Source of the DNA: Dactylosporangium vinaceum
Lineage (GTDB): Bacteria > Actinomycetota > Actinomycetes > Mycobacteriales > Micromonosporaceae
DNA length: 64,000 bases
Direction: 5' to 3'
Assembly (NCBI RefSeq): GCF_019904175.1
Contig: NZ_CP061913.1
Span: 8,680,001-8,744,000 of the forward strand
Shown piece by piece: positions 25,127-32,984 of this stretch; position 1 is the stretch's first letter; every line of letters starts with the position of its first letter. The position numbers were made by a program, and so were the translations under genes. The notes beneath the pieces are model-generated. The model saw only the letters and a list, made by a program, of their open reading frames with translations, was not told the DNA's origin and searched no databases.

Positions 25127-27896
25127 GCTCGGCGGACAGGGCCGCGAGCTGGTTACGGACGGTCTCGGCCTCGCGGGCGCCCAGGCCCGTGAAGATGGTG
25201 AGCGCCTCACGGTAGTCCTGGCGGGCCCGTTCGCGGTCGCCGGCGGCTCGGCGGGTGTCGGCGCGGTGGGTCAGGACCAGGCCGGCGTAGAAGCGGGCGC
25301 CCGCGCTCAGGCCGGCCAGGGAGCGGTCGAAGCACTCGATGGCCTTGGCGTGGGCGCCCAGGTGGTGGTTGGCCACGCCGAGGGTGTCGTAGACGCCGGC
25401 CTGGGCCAGCTCGCCCTGGACGCCGGCCGCCGTGAACAGCTCCAGGGCACGCTCGCAGGTGGCGATGGCCTCCACGTAGCGGCCGGTCATGGTCTGGAGG
25501 GTGGCCACACCGCCGAGGGAGCGGGCCTCGCCCAGGGTGTTGCCGTTGCGGCGGTAGAGGTCGCAGGCCAGCCGGGTGTAGGTCATGGCCTCCTCGTAGC
25601 GGCCGGCGCCCTCGAGCAGCTCGCCCAGGGTGCCTGTCGCGTGGGCCAGGCCGTTGGCGTCGCCGAGATCGCGGTACAGCGAAACCGCCTCGCGCAGATG
25701 CTCGGTGGCCTCGTCGTGCTGATGGAGGCGGCCAAGTGTGCGGCCGAGACTGCGCAGGATGCGGGCCTCGACGGGGCGGTCGCCGGTGCGGCGGACCGAT
25801 TCCAGCGCGGCGCCCAGGACGGCCAGCTTGTCCGGCCAGCGGCCGGTGCGCTCCAGGTAGACGACGCAGGCGCAGGCCAGCTGCCAGGCGTGCGACGGGT
25901 GGTCGGCCCGGGCCCGCTCGACGGCGGCGAGCAGGACGGCGCGCTCGGCGTCGAACCAGGCCATGGCCTGCTGACGGTCGGCGACGACGTCCGGGGTCAC
26001 GGCGGGAGCGGCCGGGTCGATGGGCGTCGGCGTCTGGTTCGGGTCGAGCAGGAGCGTGGCCGGATACGCGGAGTGCACGAGATGGTCGAGCAGCCGGCTC
26101 AGCGCGGCGTCGCGCTCGGCGTCCGCGTCGGTCGACTCGGCCAGCTCGACGGCGTACGCCCGGATGAGGTCGTGCGCCGCGAAGCGCCCCGGTCCGGCCT
26201 CGTTGAGCAGGCTGGCCGCGCACAGGCGGCGCAGCGCCTCGCCGGCCGCCTCCGGTGGGACCCCGGCCAGGCTCGCCGCCGCGCCCACCGTCACCTCGGG
26301 GCCCGGGTGGACCGACAGCAGGCGGAACATCCGGGCGGTGGCGTCGTCGAGCACGCGGTAGGACCAGGAGAAGACGGCCCGCGGATCGGTCGCCGCGTCG
26401 ACCCCGGCGAAGCTGTCCAGCGCCCGTCGGGCCCGGCCCAGCTCCCCGGCCAGCGCGGCCAGGGACGGCGTGGAGGTGACGGCGGCCCGGGCGGCCACGA
26501 CGCTGAGCGCGAGGGGCAGCCCGCCGCAGCGGGCGATGACGTCGGCCACCGCGGCCGGGTCCGCGGCCACCCGCCACCGGCCGAGCCGGCGTTCCAGCAG
26601 GTCGGCGGCCTCGATGGTGTCGAACAGGTCGAGCATCATCGGGCGGGCACCGGCGGCGGCCAGGCCGGTGAGCGGGTCGCGGCTGGTGACCACGGCCAGG
26701 CAGCCGGTGCCGCCGGGCAGCAGCGGGCGGACCTGGGCGGCGTCGTGGGCGTTGTCGAGCACCACCAGGACCCGGCGGGCCGCGACCACGCTGCGGTAGA
26801 GGCTCTCGCGCTGCGCCGGGTCGGGCGGGATGTCGCGGGGGCGCACGCCGAGAGCGGTCAGCAGCAGGCTCAGCGCCGCGGGCGGATCGACCGGGGTGCG
26901 CACCGGATCGAAGCCGTGCAGGTTGAGGTACAGCTGGCCGTCGGGGAAGCGCTCGGACACGCTGTGGGCCCAGTGCACCGCCAGGGTGGTCTTGCCGATG
27001 CCGCCGGCGCCGCTGATGGTCACGACCTGGACATCGCGTTCGGCGTCGTCGGCGGGGAGCAGCTCGTCCATGCGGGCCAGCCACTCGGTGCGGCCCGCGA
27101 ACCCGGCGACCCGGCTCGGGAGCTGGCGCGGGACGACCGCGGCGAACGGGGCCGGCTCCGCGGCCGGCGGCGGTGCGTCGTTGCGCAGCACGGCCAGGTG
27201 CAGGTCGCGCAGCTGCGGGCTGGGGTCGAGGCCGAGCTCGTCGGCCAGCACCTGGCGGGCGGACTCGAAGACGGCGGCCGCCTCGGCGCCCCGCCCGACG
27301 CCGACCAGGGCCCGCATGAGCTGGGCGCGGAAGGTCTCGCGGAGGGGGTACTGCCCGGTCAGCGCGCGCAGTTCAGCGATGGTGCCCTCGTGCCGGCCCC
27401 GGCTCAGCTCGATCTCGAAGCGCTGCTCCAGGGCCTGCAACCGCAGCTCCTCCAGCCCGGTGGCGTCGGCGGCCAGGGCCGGGACGGACTCCAGGCCGGC
27501 CAGGGCGGGTCCGCGCCAGAGGGCCAGGGCCGCTTCCAGGGACTCCAGGGCGCGCTCGGGCAGGGGCTCGGCGCGGGCCGTGGCGAGCAGCGACCGGAAC
27601 CGGGCGGCGTCGAGCTCGCCGGGCTCCAGCCACAGCACGTACCCCTCGGGGCGGCGGCCGATGCGGTCGCCGCCCAGAGCCTTGCGCAGGTGGTGCACGT
27701 AGACCCGCACGTTGGCGTCAGCCCGCGCGGGCGGCGCGGAGCCCCAGAGCGACTCGACGAGGACCTCGGCCGAGACCGGGCGCCCGGCGTGGCAGGCGAG
27801 CACGGCCAGGAGGGTCCGTGGCTTGCCTCCGGGCAGTTCGACCGGCGCGCCGTCGTCGTCGATGACCTCCAGCGGCCCGAGCAGGCCGATCCGCAC
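25107..27896 (-). CDS. AfsR/SARP-type regulator with NB-ARC ATPase and TPR domains
   Basis: The protein has 929 residues. An OmpR-like winged helix lies at residues 1-95 (RIGLLGPLEVIDDDGAPVEL), followed by a bacterial transcriptional activation domain (~96-240). The NB-ARC ATPase has Walker A ISGAGGIGKTTLA near residue 297 and the hhDD segment VLVVLDNAHDA. Tetratricopeptide repeats fill roughly 690-910 (SLGRTLGRLHQHDEATEHLREA). This is the architecture of AfsR, a global activator of secondary metabolism controlled by phosphorylation and nucleotide binding. The gene lies only 3 nt after a small secreted-peptide gene, with which it is co-transcribed. Its targets are unknown; no large biosynthetic cluster is in the window. 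Confidence 0.92.
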   Translation of the reverse strand: MRIGLLGPLEVIDDDGAPVELPGGKPRTLLAVLACHAGRPVSAEVLVESLWGSAPPARADANVRVYVHHLRKALGGDRIGRRPEGYVLWLEPGELDAARFRSLLATARAEPLPERALESLEAALALWRGPALAGLESVPALAADATGLEELRLQALEQRFEIELSRGRHEGTIAELRALTGQYPLRETFRAQLMRALVGVGRGAEAAAVFESARQVLADELGLDPSPQLRDLHLAVLRNDAPPPAAEPAPFAAVVPRQLPSRVAGFAGRTEWLARMDELLPADDAERDVQVVTISGAGGIGKTTLAVHWAHSVSERFPDGQLYLNLHGFDPVRTPVDPPAALSLLLTALGVRPRDIPPDPAQRESLYRSVVAARRVLVVLDNAHDAAQVRPLLPGGTGCLAVVTSRDPLTGLAAAGARPMMLDLFDTIEAADLLERRLGRWRVAADPAAVADVIARCGGLPLALSVVAARAAVTSTPSLAALAGELGRARRALDSFAGVDAATDPRAVFSWSYRVLDDATARMFRLLSVHPGPEVTVGAAASLAGVPPEAAGEALRRLCAASLLNEAGPGRFAAHDLIRAYAVELAESTDADAERDAALSRLLDHLVHSAYPATLLLDPNQTPTPIDPAAPAVTPDVVADRQQAMAWFDAERAVLLAAVERARADHPSHAWQLACACVVYLERTGRWPDKLAVLGAALESVRRTGDRPVEARILRSLGRTLGRLHQHDEATEHLREAVSLYRDLGDANGLAHATGTLGELLEGAGRYEEAMTYTRLACDLYRRNGNTLGEARSLGGVATLQTMTGRYVEAIATCERALELFTAAGVQGELAQAGVYDTLGVANHHLGAHAKAIECFDRSLAGLSAGARFYAGLVLTHRADTRRAAGDRERARQDYREALTIFTGLGAREAETVRNQLAALSAELTPRSS

Positions 27897-27899
27897 GGG

Positions 27900-28103
27900 T
27901 CAGGGCGTCCGGTTCGGCGTCGAGGTCGTGGGTGTGGGAGTGGGTGTGATCGGCGGGCGGGTCCCGTCCGGGCAGCGCAACTCACCGGCATCGGTGAAGC
28001 ACGGCTGCTGCACGGCCTGCGCCGGTGGGGCCGCAACCACCGCTGCCGCCGCGCCGGCGGCCACGGCTCCGGCCGCCAGTAACGCGAGCACTAACCTTCG
28101 CAT
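27900..28103 (-). CDS. 67-residue secreted peptide, co-transcribed with the AfsR-like gene
   Basis: A signal peptide (MRRLVLALLAAGAVAAGAAA, cleavage near PAQA) is followed by about 35 mature residues with two Cys (CFTDAGELRC, probably one disulfide) and a Pro/Thr-rich tail (ITPTPTPTTSTPNRTP). No known family was recognised. The stop is 3 nt before the start of the AfsR-like gene, so the two are in one transcript and possibly translationally coupled. Streptomyces also has a small gene, afsS, beside afsR, but AfsS is cytoplasmic, has other repeats and lies downstream, so this is not an AfsS. A role as an extracellular signal is speculation. Confidence 0.65.
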   Translation of the reverse strand: MRRLVLALLAAGAVAAGAAAAVVAAPPAQAVQQPCFTDAGELRCPDGTRPPITPTPTPTTSTPNRTP

Positions 28104-28194
28104 CTAGCCCCCCCAATAAGGTCGTGACTGGGACGGATCATACGACCCGGAACGACCGTTTGGGCATCCTCGATATTCGCCATCGACAACGCCT

Positions 28195-28223
28195 CAACGG
28201 ACCTTTAACGGATTTGCAACGCG
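28195..28223 (+). promoter_or_regulatory. three SARP-type heptamer repeats at 11 bp spacing
   Basis: CAACGGA (28195-28201), TAACGGA (28206-28212) and CAACGCG (28217-28223) are direct repeats whose starts are exactly 11 bp apart. SARP activators typically bind heptamer direct repeats at one helical turn. The array lies between the small secreted-peptide/AfsR transcript and the divergent SARP gene, 60 nt before the latter's start. Self-regulation by either SARP is inferred. Confidence 0.65.
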
Positions 28224-28228
28224 GCTCA

Positions 28229-28266
28229 GCCACGCTCCGCGTGGCGGTCGCCCGCAGACGGCGGGC
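28229..28266 (+). promoter_or_regulatory. two short hairpins in the SARP gene leader
   Basis: GCCACGC/GCGTGGC (28229-28245, 3 nt loop) and GCCCGC/GCGGGC (28250-28266, 5 nt loop) follow each other just before the ribosome site of the SARP gene at 28284. They could fold in the leader RNA; no function is established. Confidence 0.35.
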
Positions 28267-28283
28267 CCGATAGGGGGTACGTC

Positions 28284-29099
28284 GTGACGGACGTAATTAT
28301 ACCGGCGCTGCGCTTCGGCATCCTGGGACCGGTGGAGATCCGGGCCGGCGACCGGCGGGTCGCCGTCACCTCGGCCAGGCAGCAGGCCCTGCTCGGTGCG
28401 GCATTGCTGCAGGCCAATGTCGTGGTGCCGACGGCCCGGCTGGTCGACGCGATCTGGGGCCACGAGCCGCCCGACACGGCCCCGGACCTGGTGCAGACCT
28501 ACGTGTCGACGCTACGGCGCTCCATCGGCCGCCCCGGCGCCGGCTGCATCGTCACCCGGCCGCCCGGCTACCTGGTGAAGGTGGAGCGCGGCGCCCTTGA
28601 TCTCCACGAGTTCGAGCGGCTGACCGCCGAGGCGGAGCGGGCCGCGGCCGCGGGCGACCACGAGGGCGCGACGCGGCGGCTGGGCGACGCCCTGGCCCGC
28701 TGGCGCGGCCCGGCGCTGGCCGGGCTGGACTCGCCGCTGTTCCGGGCGGCCGCGGCCCGGCTGGAGGAGCTGCGGCTGCTGGCCACCGAGCGGCGCTTCG
28801 AGTCGGCCGGCCACCTCGGCGACCCGGCCTGGATGGTGCCGGAGCTGACCTCGTTCGTGGCCGAACATCCGCTGCGCGAGGGCATGCGGGCCCTGCTCAT
28901 GATGGTGCTGTACCGGCTGGGCCGCCAGGCCGACGCGCTGCGCGTGTATCAGCAGGGCTACGCCGTGCTGCGCGACGAGCTCGGCGTGGAGCCGGGGCCG
29001 CGGCTGCGCCAGGCCCACCGGTCCGTCCTGGACGGCGAGCCCGCCGACGCGCCGCGGGAGGCGCTTGCCGCCCGGGCGCCGGCCACCGCTCACCCGTAG
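28284..29099 (+). CDS. small SARP-family transcriptional activator
   Basis: The 271-residue protein has only the two DNA-binding modules. A winged helix lies at residues 10-100 (FGILGPVEIRAGDRRVAV, LVDAIWGHEPPDTAPDLVQTY) and a bacterial transcriptional activation domain at 105-250 (DLHEFERLTAEAE, RVYQQGYAVLRDELGVEPG). This is the size and build of pathway-specific activators such as ActII-ORF4 or RedD. GTG 28284 follows GGGGGTACGTC. Three heptamer repeats lie upstream. The next gene downstream is the GH5 mannanase, which has its own operator, so the SARP target is not obvious. Confidence 0.88.
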   Translation: MTDVIIPALRFGILGPVEIRAGDRRVAVTSARQQALLGAALLQANVVVPTARLVDAIWGHEPPDTAPDLVQTYVSTLRRSIGRPGAGCIVTRPPGYLVKVERGALDLHEFERLTAEAERAAAAGDHEGATRRLGDALARWRGPALAGLDSPLFRAAAARLEELRLLATERRFESAGHLGDPAWMVPELTSFVAEHPLREGMRALLMMVLYRLGRQADALRVYQQGYAVLRDELGVEPGPRLRQAHRSVLDGEPADAPREALAARAPATAHP

Positions 29100-29221
29100 T
29101 CGCCGGCCGGTCACCCGTACCTGCTGCCGCCCGCCCGGCCCACTCGAAGACGTTCACGCGCGGCAGCCGGGCCGTGGTCCGGCTGTATCTTTCAGCGCCC
29201 TTCAGCAGGCCAGCGGGCAAC

Positions 29222-29248
29222 TCGAAGCGCTTCGATTGAGTTTCGAAA
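29222..29248. promoter_or_regulatory. composite operator upstream of the GH5 mannanase gene
   Basis: TCGAAGCGCTTCGA (29222-29235) is followed 5 nt later by TTTCGAAA (29241-29248), ending 24 nt before the ATG. This reproduces the pair found before the sugar-transport operon, in the same orientation relative to the gene, and places the mannanase in the same regulon. Confidence 0.75.
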
Positions 29249-29272
29249 CATCGCGGCGTAGTCACATACCTC

Positions 29273-30682
29273 ATGAAGAGACGACTCACGATCTTTGGCG
29301 CGGCCGTCCTGGTGGTCGCCGCGTCGTTCGTGGTGTACGCCCAAGAGGCGTCCGCCGCCGTCGGGCTCCACACGAGCGGGCGCAACATCGTGGAGGCCAA
29401 CGGCCAGCAGTTCATCATGCGCGGGGTCAACCACCCGCACGTCTGGTACACCGGCAACACACAGGCGTTCGCGGACGTGAAGGCGCTCGGCGCCAACACC
29501 GTGCGGGTGGTCCTGGGCTCCGGCAAGCGCTGGGGGCCGTCGAACGACGTCGCGAACGTCATCTCGCTGTGCAAGGCGAACAAACTCATCTGCGTGCTGG
29601 AGGTGCACGACACCACCGGCTACGGCGAGGACGGCGCCGCCGCCACCCTCGACGAGGCCGTGAACTACTGGATCAGCCAGAAGAGCGTGCTCGTCGGCCA
29701 GGAGAGCTACATCTCCATCAACATCGGCAACGAGCCGATCGGCAACAACAACCCGTCGCAGTGGACGGCCGCCACCGTCGCGGCGATCCAGAAGATGCGC
29801 AGCAACGGCTTCCAGCACCTGCTGATGGTGGACGCCCCGAACTGGGGCCAGGACTGGCAGAACGTGATGCGCGACAACGCGCAGCAGGTGTACGACGCGG
29901 ACACGCTGAAGAACACCGTGCTGTCGATCCACATGTACGCCGTCTACGCCAACGCGCAGACCATCATCGACTACCTCGACCGGTTCCAGAACAATAACTG
30001 GCCGCTGGTGATCGGTGAGTTCGGCTGGCAGTTCCAGTCGGGCGAGGTCGACCACGAGACGCTCCTCGCGCAGGCCGACGCCCGCGGGCTGGGCTACATC
30101 GGCTGGTCGTGGAGCGGCAACACCGACCCGGTCCTCGACATGGCGACGAACTTCAACCCGAGCCAGCTCACCACCTGGGGCCAGCGCATCTTCAACGGCG
30201 CGCACGGCATCAAGGCCACCGCCAAGGAGGCCTCGATCTACGGCGGGGCCGCCAGCCCGTCGCCGTCGCGGTCCTCGGTCAGCGCGTCGCCGAGCCGCAG
30301 CGCGTCCACGAGCGCGTCGCCGTCGCGCAGCTCCGCCTCGCCGAGCCGCAGCGTCTCCGGCAGCGCGTCGCCGGGCGGCGGCCGGTCCTGCACCGCCGTG
30401 TACAGCGTCGTCGGGCAGTGGCCGGGCGGCTTCCAGGGCCAGGTGACGGTGACGGCCGGCGGCCAGGCCGTCTCCGGCTGGACGGTGAAGTGGACGTACG
30501 CCGGCGGCCAGACCGTCACCTCGTTCTGGAGCGCCGACGTCACCAGCAGCGGCGCGAACGTCACCGCGACGAACGTCGGCTACAACGGGACCATCGGGGC
30601 CGGGCAGAGCACCTCGTTCGGCTTCCTGGGCGCATCCGGCAGCACCAACCCGGTGCCCACCGCCACCTGCACCGCCGTCTAG
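29273..30682 (+). CDS. secreted GH5 endo-beta-mannanase with CBM2
   Basis: The 469-residue protein has a signal peptide to about Ala29 (EASAA). Its GH5 barrel (30-325) has the acid/base Glu154 in INIGNEP and the nucleophile Glu249 in VIGEFGW. The segments VISLCKANKLICVLEVHDTTGYGED and ATLDEAVNYW are hallmarks of the bacterial mannanase subfamily GH5_8 rather than endoglucanases. A Ser/Pro/Arg/Ala linker with repeated ASPSRS units (about 325-372) leads to a C-terminal cellulose-binding CBM2 with its bracketing Cys pair. It would cut mannan or glucomannan outside the cell. It carries the shared operator upstream and a strong hairpin downstream. Confidence 0.92.
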   Translation: MKRRLTIFGAAVLVVAASFVVYAQEASAAVGLHTSGRNIVEANGQQFIMRGVNHPHVWYTGNTQAFADVKALGANTVRVVLGSGKRWGPSNDVANVISLCKANKLICVLEVHDTTGYGEDGAAATLDEAVNYWISQKSVLVGQESYISINIGNEPIGNNNPSQWTAATVAAIQKMRSNGFQHLLMVDAPNWGQDWQNVMRDNAQQVYDADTLKNTVLSIHMYAVYANAQTIIDYLDRFQNNNWPLVIGEFGWQFQSGEVDHETLLAQADARGLGYIGWSWSGNTDPVLDMATNFNPSQLTTWGQRIFNGAHGIKATAKEASIYGGAASPSPSRSSVSASPSRSASTSASPSRSSASPSRSVSGSASPGGGRSCTAVYSVVGQWPGGFQGQVTVTAGGQAVSGWTVKWTYAGGQTVTSFWSADVTSSGANVTATNVGYNGTIGAGQSTSFGFLGASGSTNPVPTATCTAV

Positions 30683-30693
30683 GAACGCACCAC

Positions 30694-30718
30694 GGGGGTC
30701 GAAATCTTTTCGGCCCCC
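30694..30718 (+). terminator. hairpin terminator after the GH5 gene
   Basis: GGGGGTCGAAA and TTTTCGGCCCCC form an 11-base-pair stem (one G-U pair) with a 2-3 nt loop, 12 nt after the GH5 stop. A short TT follows. Confidence 0.75.
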
Positions 30719-30726
30719 TTAACAAT

Positions 30727-30787
30727 TTGTCACAACATTGACCAGCATGAGTTGCGCGGTCCACCATCTCCGAAAGGCTTTTCGGAG
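30727..30787. promoter_or_regulatory. inverted repeats in the GH43 promoter/leader
   Basis: The short palindrome TTGTCACAA (30727-30735) is followed by a perfect inverted repeat with arms CTCCGAAA (30768-30775) and TTTCGGAG (30780-30787), ending 15 nt before the GH43 ATG. The CGAAA/TTTCG arms recall the TTTCGAAA element of the hemicellulose operators but with a wider spacer. It may be an operator or an RNA hairpin covering the ribosome site. Confidence 0.4.
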
Positions 30788-30802
30788 ACGAGGACGGATG
30801 AG

Positions 30803-32311
30803 ATGAAGAGACCCGCCGCCGCACTCCTCGCGGCCGTGCTCCTACCGATCGCGGCCGTCACCTTCCAGCCGTCACCGGCGTCCGCCGCGCCGGTGACCTT
30901 CACCAGCACCGTCGTGCTGCAGGCCGGCGGCAACTGCGCCGAAGTGCCGGGCGGCGCCACGACCGCCGCGCTGCAGCTGCAGAACGCCGCCTGCACCGGC
31001 AGCACGCGCCAGAGCTACACGTTCACGCCGGTGCCGGGCACGACCGACCAGTACACCGTCGGCACTCTCACGGCCGGGTCCTGTGTGGACGTCTCCGGAC
31101 AGTCCACCGCGGACAACGGCCTGATCATCCAGTACCCCTGCAACGGCCAGAACAACCAGCGCTTCCGGCTCCAGGCGGTCACCGTCGCGGGTGTCACCGG
31201 CACGTTCAACCTCGTCGGCGTGCAGTCCGGCAAGTGCGTCACGCCGGCCGCGGACAGCACCGCGGTGAACGCGAAGCTGGTGCAGCTGCCGTGCACGAGC
31301 GCGACCACGCGGGTGTGGCGGCTGGCCGGGTACGACCCGGGCACCGGCGGCGGCACCGGCAGGACGTTCACCAACCCGCTCGACCAGCAGGGCCCGGACC
31401 CGTGGCTGCAGTACTACAACGGCTACTACTACCTCGCGGCGACGACCTGGAACCGCACCATCACCATGCGGCGGTCCACGACGCTCGGCGGCCTGGCCAC
31501 GGCCCCGGAGACGGTCATCTTCAACCTGACCCGCTCCAACGGCGCGGGCACGATGTGGGCGCCGGAGTTCCATCTGCTCAACGGGCCCGACGGCCAGCGC
31601 TGGTACATGTACTACGTCGCCGGCGCCGAGCCGTACAACCTGGGCACGCAGCGCATCCACGTGCTGGAGAGCGCGGGCCTGGACCCGGCGGGGCCGTACA
31701 CCTTCAAGGCCGACCTGCTCGACCCGAGCCAGGACAACACGTGGGAGCTCGACCCCACCATCCTGCAGCTCAACGGCCAGCTGTACCTGCTCGGCACCTA
31801 CTACACCGGCTCGCAGCCGATGTTCATCCGCCCGCTGTCGAACCCCTGGACGGCGAGCGGCACCCGGCGGCTGCTGTCCTCGCCCACCTACGGCTGGGAG
31901 ACGGTCGGCGGCGCGGTGAACGAGGCGCCGGAGGTCATCCAGCACGGCGGTAAGACGTTCATCGTCTTCTCGGCCAGCCACTGCTCCACGCCCGACTACA
32001 AGCTGGGCCTGCTCACCTGGAACGGCGGCGACCCGCTGAGCTCGTCGTCGTGGGTGAAGACGGCCACGCCGGTGTTCCAGCGCAACAACGCGGGCGCCGT
32101 CTACGGCCCCGGCCACAACGGCTTCTTCAAGTCACCCGACGGCACCGAGGACTGGATGGTCTACCACGCCACCACGAACTCCGCGGGCAACTGCGACATG
32201 AACCGCAGTACCCGGGCCCAGAAGATCACCTGGAACGCCGACGGCACGCCGAACCTCGGCGTCCCCGCCGCGCTCAGCACCGCCCTCGCCGTCCCGTCCG
32301 GCGAGCTCTGA
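30803..32311 (+). CDS. secreted GH43 arabinan/xylan-degrading enzyme with N-terminal ricin-type CBM13
   Basis: The 502-residue protein has a signal peptide (cleavage near SPASAAP). A ricin-B/CBM13 beta-trefoil with QxW-like repeats (NNQRFRL, TTRVWRL) spans about residues 32-175. A five-bladed GH43 propeller spans ~185-500: the general base Asp is in QGPDPWLQYY, the pKa-tuning Asp in ELDPTIL and the acid Glu in NEAPEVIQ. GH43 members act as arabinofuranosidases, arabinanases or xylosidases; the exact activity cannot be read. ATG 30803 follows GAGGACGGATGAG. It lies 120 bp after the mannanase gene behind a terminator, so it has its own promoter. Confidence 0.88.
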   Translation: MKRPAAALLAAVLLPIAAVTFQPSPASAAPVTFTSTVVLQAGGNCAEVPGGATTAALQLQNAACTGSTRQSYTFTPVPGTTDQYTVGTLTAGSCVDVSGQSTADNGLIIQYPCNGQNNQRFRLQAVTVAGVTGTFNLVGVQSGKCVTPAADSTAVNAKLVQLPCTSATTRVWRLAGYDPGTGGGTGRTFTNPLDQQGPDPWLQYYNGYYYLAATTWNRTITMRRSTTLGGLATAPETVIFNLTRSNGAGTMWAPEFHLLNGPDGQRWYMYYVAGAEPYNLGTQRIHVLESAGLDPAGPYTFKADLLDPSQDNTWELDPTILQLNGQLYLLGTYYTGSQPMFIRPLSNPWTASGTRRLLSSPTYGWETVGGAVNEAPEVIQHGGKTFIVFSASHCSTPDYKLGLLTWNGGDPLSSSSWVKTATPVFQRNNAGAVYGPGHNGFFKSPDGTEDWMVYHATTNSAGNCDMNRSTRAQKITWNADGTPNLGVPAALSTALAVPSGEL

Positions 32312-32344
32312 CCCCACTCGGCACCCCCGAACCCGTGCTCCCGG

Positions 32345-32378
32345 TCCGAATCGGCCCTGCGAAGGCTGCCGATTCGGA
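32345..32378. terminator. bidirectional hairpin terminator between GH43 and thioredoxin genes
   Basis: Perfect 11 bp arms TCCGAATCGGC (32345-32355) and GCCGATTCGGA (32368-32378) with a 12 nt loop lie between two convergent genes. The rest of this 135 bp spacer shows no coding or other signal. Confidence 0.75.
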
Positions 32379-32446
32379 CTGGGCGGGAGATCGGTCCCGG
32401 CGTTGCTTCCTTCCCTGTGGCGCCGGGGCCGGTCTTTCCACGTCGT

Positions 32447-32962
32447 TCAGGTGAGCGCGGGCACCAGGTATCCGGTCGACTCGACGACACCCTCCTCGCG
32501 CACCATGACGAACGCCGGGAAGCCGCGCACCCCGAACGCCTGGGCGAGGGGGCCGCCGGGCTCCTCGAGCACCACCGCGGTGCCGCCGAGGCCCCGCAGG
32601 ACCGGCTCGAGGTCGCCGCCGTCGCGGACCACTACCGCGTAGGCGTCGCCGTCATAGCGGGCCGCGGTGGCCCGGAAGTCGCCGAGGCGCTCGTGGCAGG
32701 CGGAGCAGTCGGGCGAGAAGAAGCCGAACAGCGTGGTGCCGCTCAGCGCGTCGCGGGACACCTTGCGGTCGTCCACAGTGGACGCGGTGAACTCGGCGAC
32801 CCGCTCACCCACTGGCGTGGAGAGCACCGGCGCGGCCTCGGCCACGCCGCCCAGCCGCTGCTCGTAGGAGCGGACCCGGCGGACCACTCCGAGCACGACG
32901 ATCAGGTTGAACAGCGTGAGCAGGGTGAGCAGTACGACGGCGACCAGTAGCGCGGTGGTCAA
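32447..32962 (-). CDS. membrane-anchored thioredoxin-like (MauD/TlpA-type) protein
   Basis: The 171-residue protein has one N-terminal membrane helix (residues 4-27, LLVAVVLLTLLTLFNLIVVL), a short linker and an extracytoplasmic thioredoxin fold. The redox motif is Cys86-Ser-Ala-Cys89 in FSPDCSACHE, and the cis-Pro region is GVRGFPAFVMV. The single-helix anchor followed by this domain resembles MauD, which helps form disulfides in methylamine dehydrogenase small subunits. Translation starts at TTG, 5 nt after AGGAGG. The gene is downstream of the Cys-rich peptide gene, with a perfect hairpin between. It is likely to oxidise or reshuffle cysteines of that peptide. Confidence 0.82.
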   Translation of the reverse strand: MTTALLVAVVLLTLLTLFNLIVVLGVVRRVRSYEQRLGGVAEAAPVLSTPVGERVAEFTASTVDDRKVSRDALSGTTLFGFFSPDCSACHERLGDFRATAARYDGDAYAVVVRDGGDLEPVLRGLGGTAVVLEEPGGPLAQAFGVRGFPAFVMVREEGVVESTGYLVPALT

Positions 32963-32984
32963 GGTTTCCTCCTGGTGGATGAGG

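Noticed and set aside
27900..28103. Small gene as AfsS orthologue
   Set aside because: It has a signal peptide and two Cys, lies upstream of the AfsR-like gene, and lacks the repeated sequence of AfsS.
25107..29099. SARP/AfsR genes as the edge of an antibiotic biosynthetic cluster
   Set aside because: No polyketide, NRPS, terpene or RiPP core enzymes flank them; the neighbours are glycoside hydrolases. The lone condensation protein is 23 kb away.
29273..30682. Calling the GH5 enzyme a cellulase because it carries CBM2
   Set aside because: The catalytic domain blocks match bacterial mannanases of GH5; CBM2 is common on mannanases and only shows cellulose targeting.
32129..32378. Short open frames after the GH43 domain as extra genes
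   Set aside because: They run through the strong hairpin terminator or lie antisense to GH43 and have no ribosome site.
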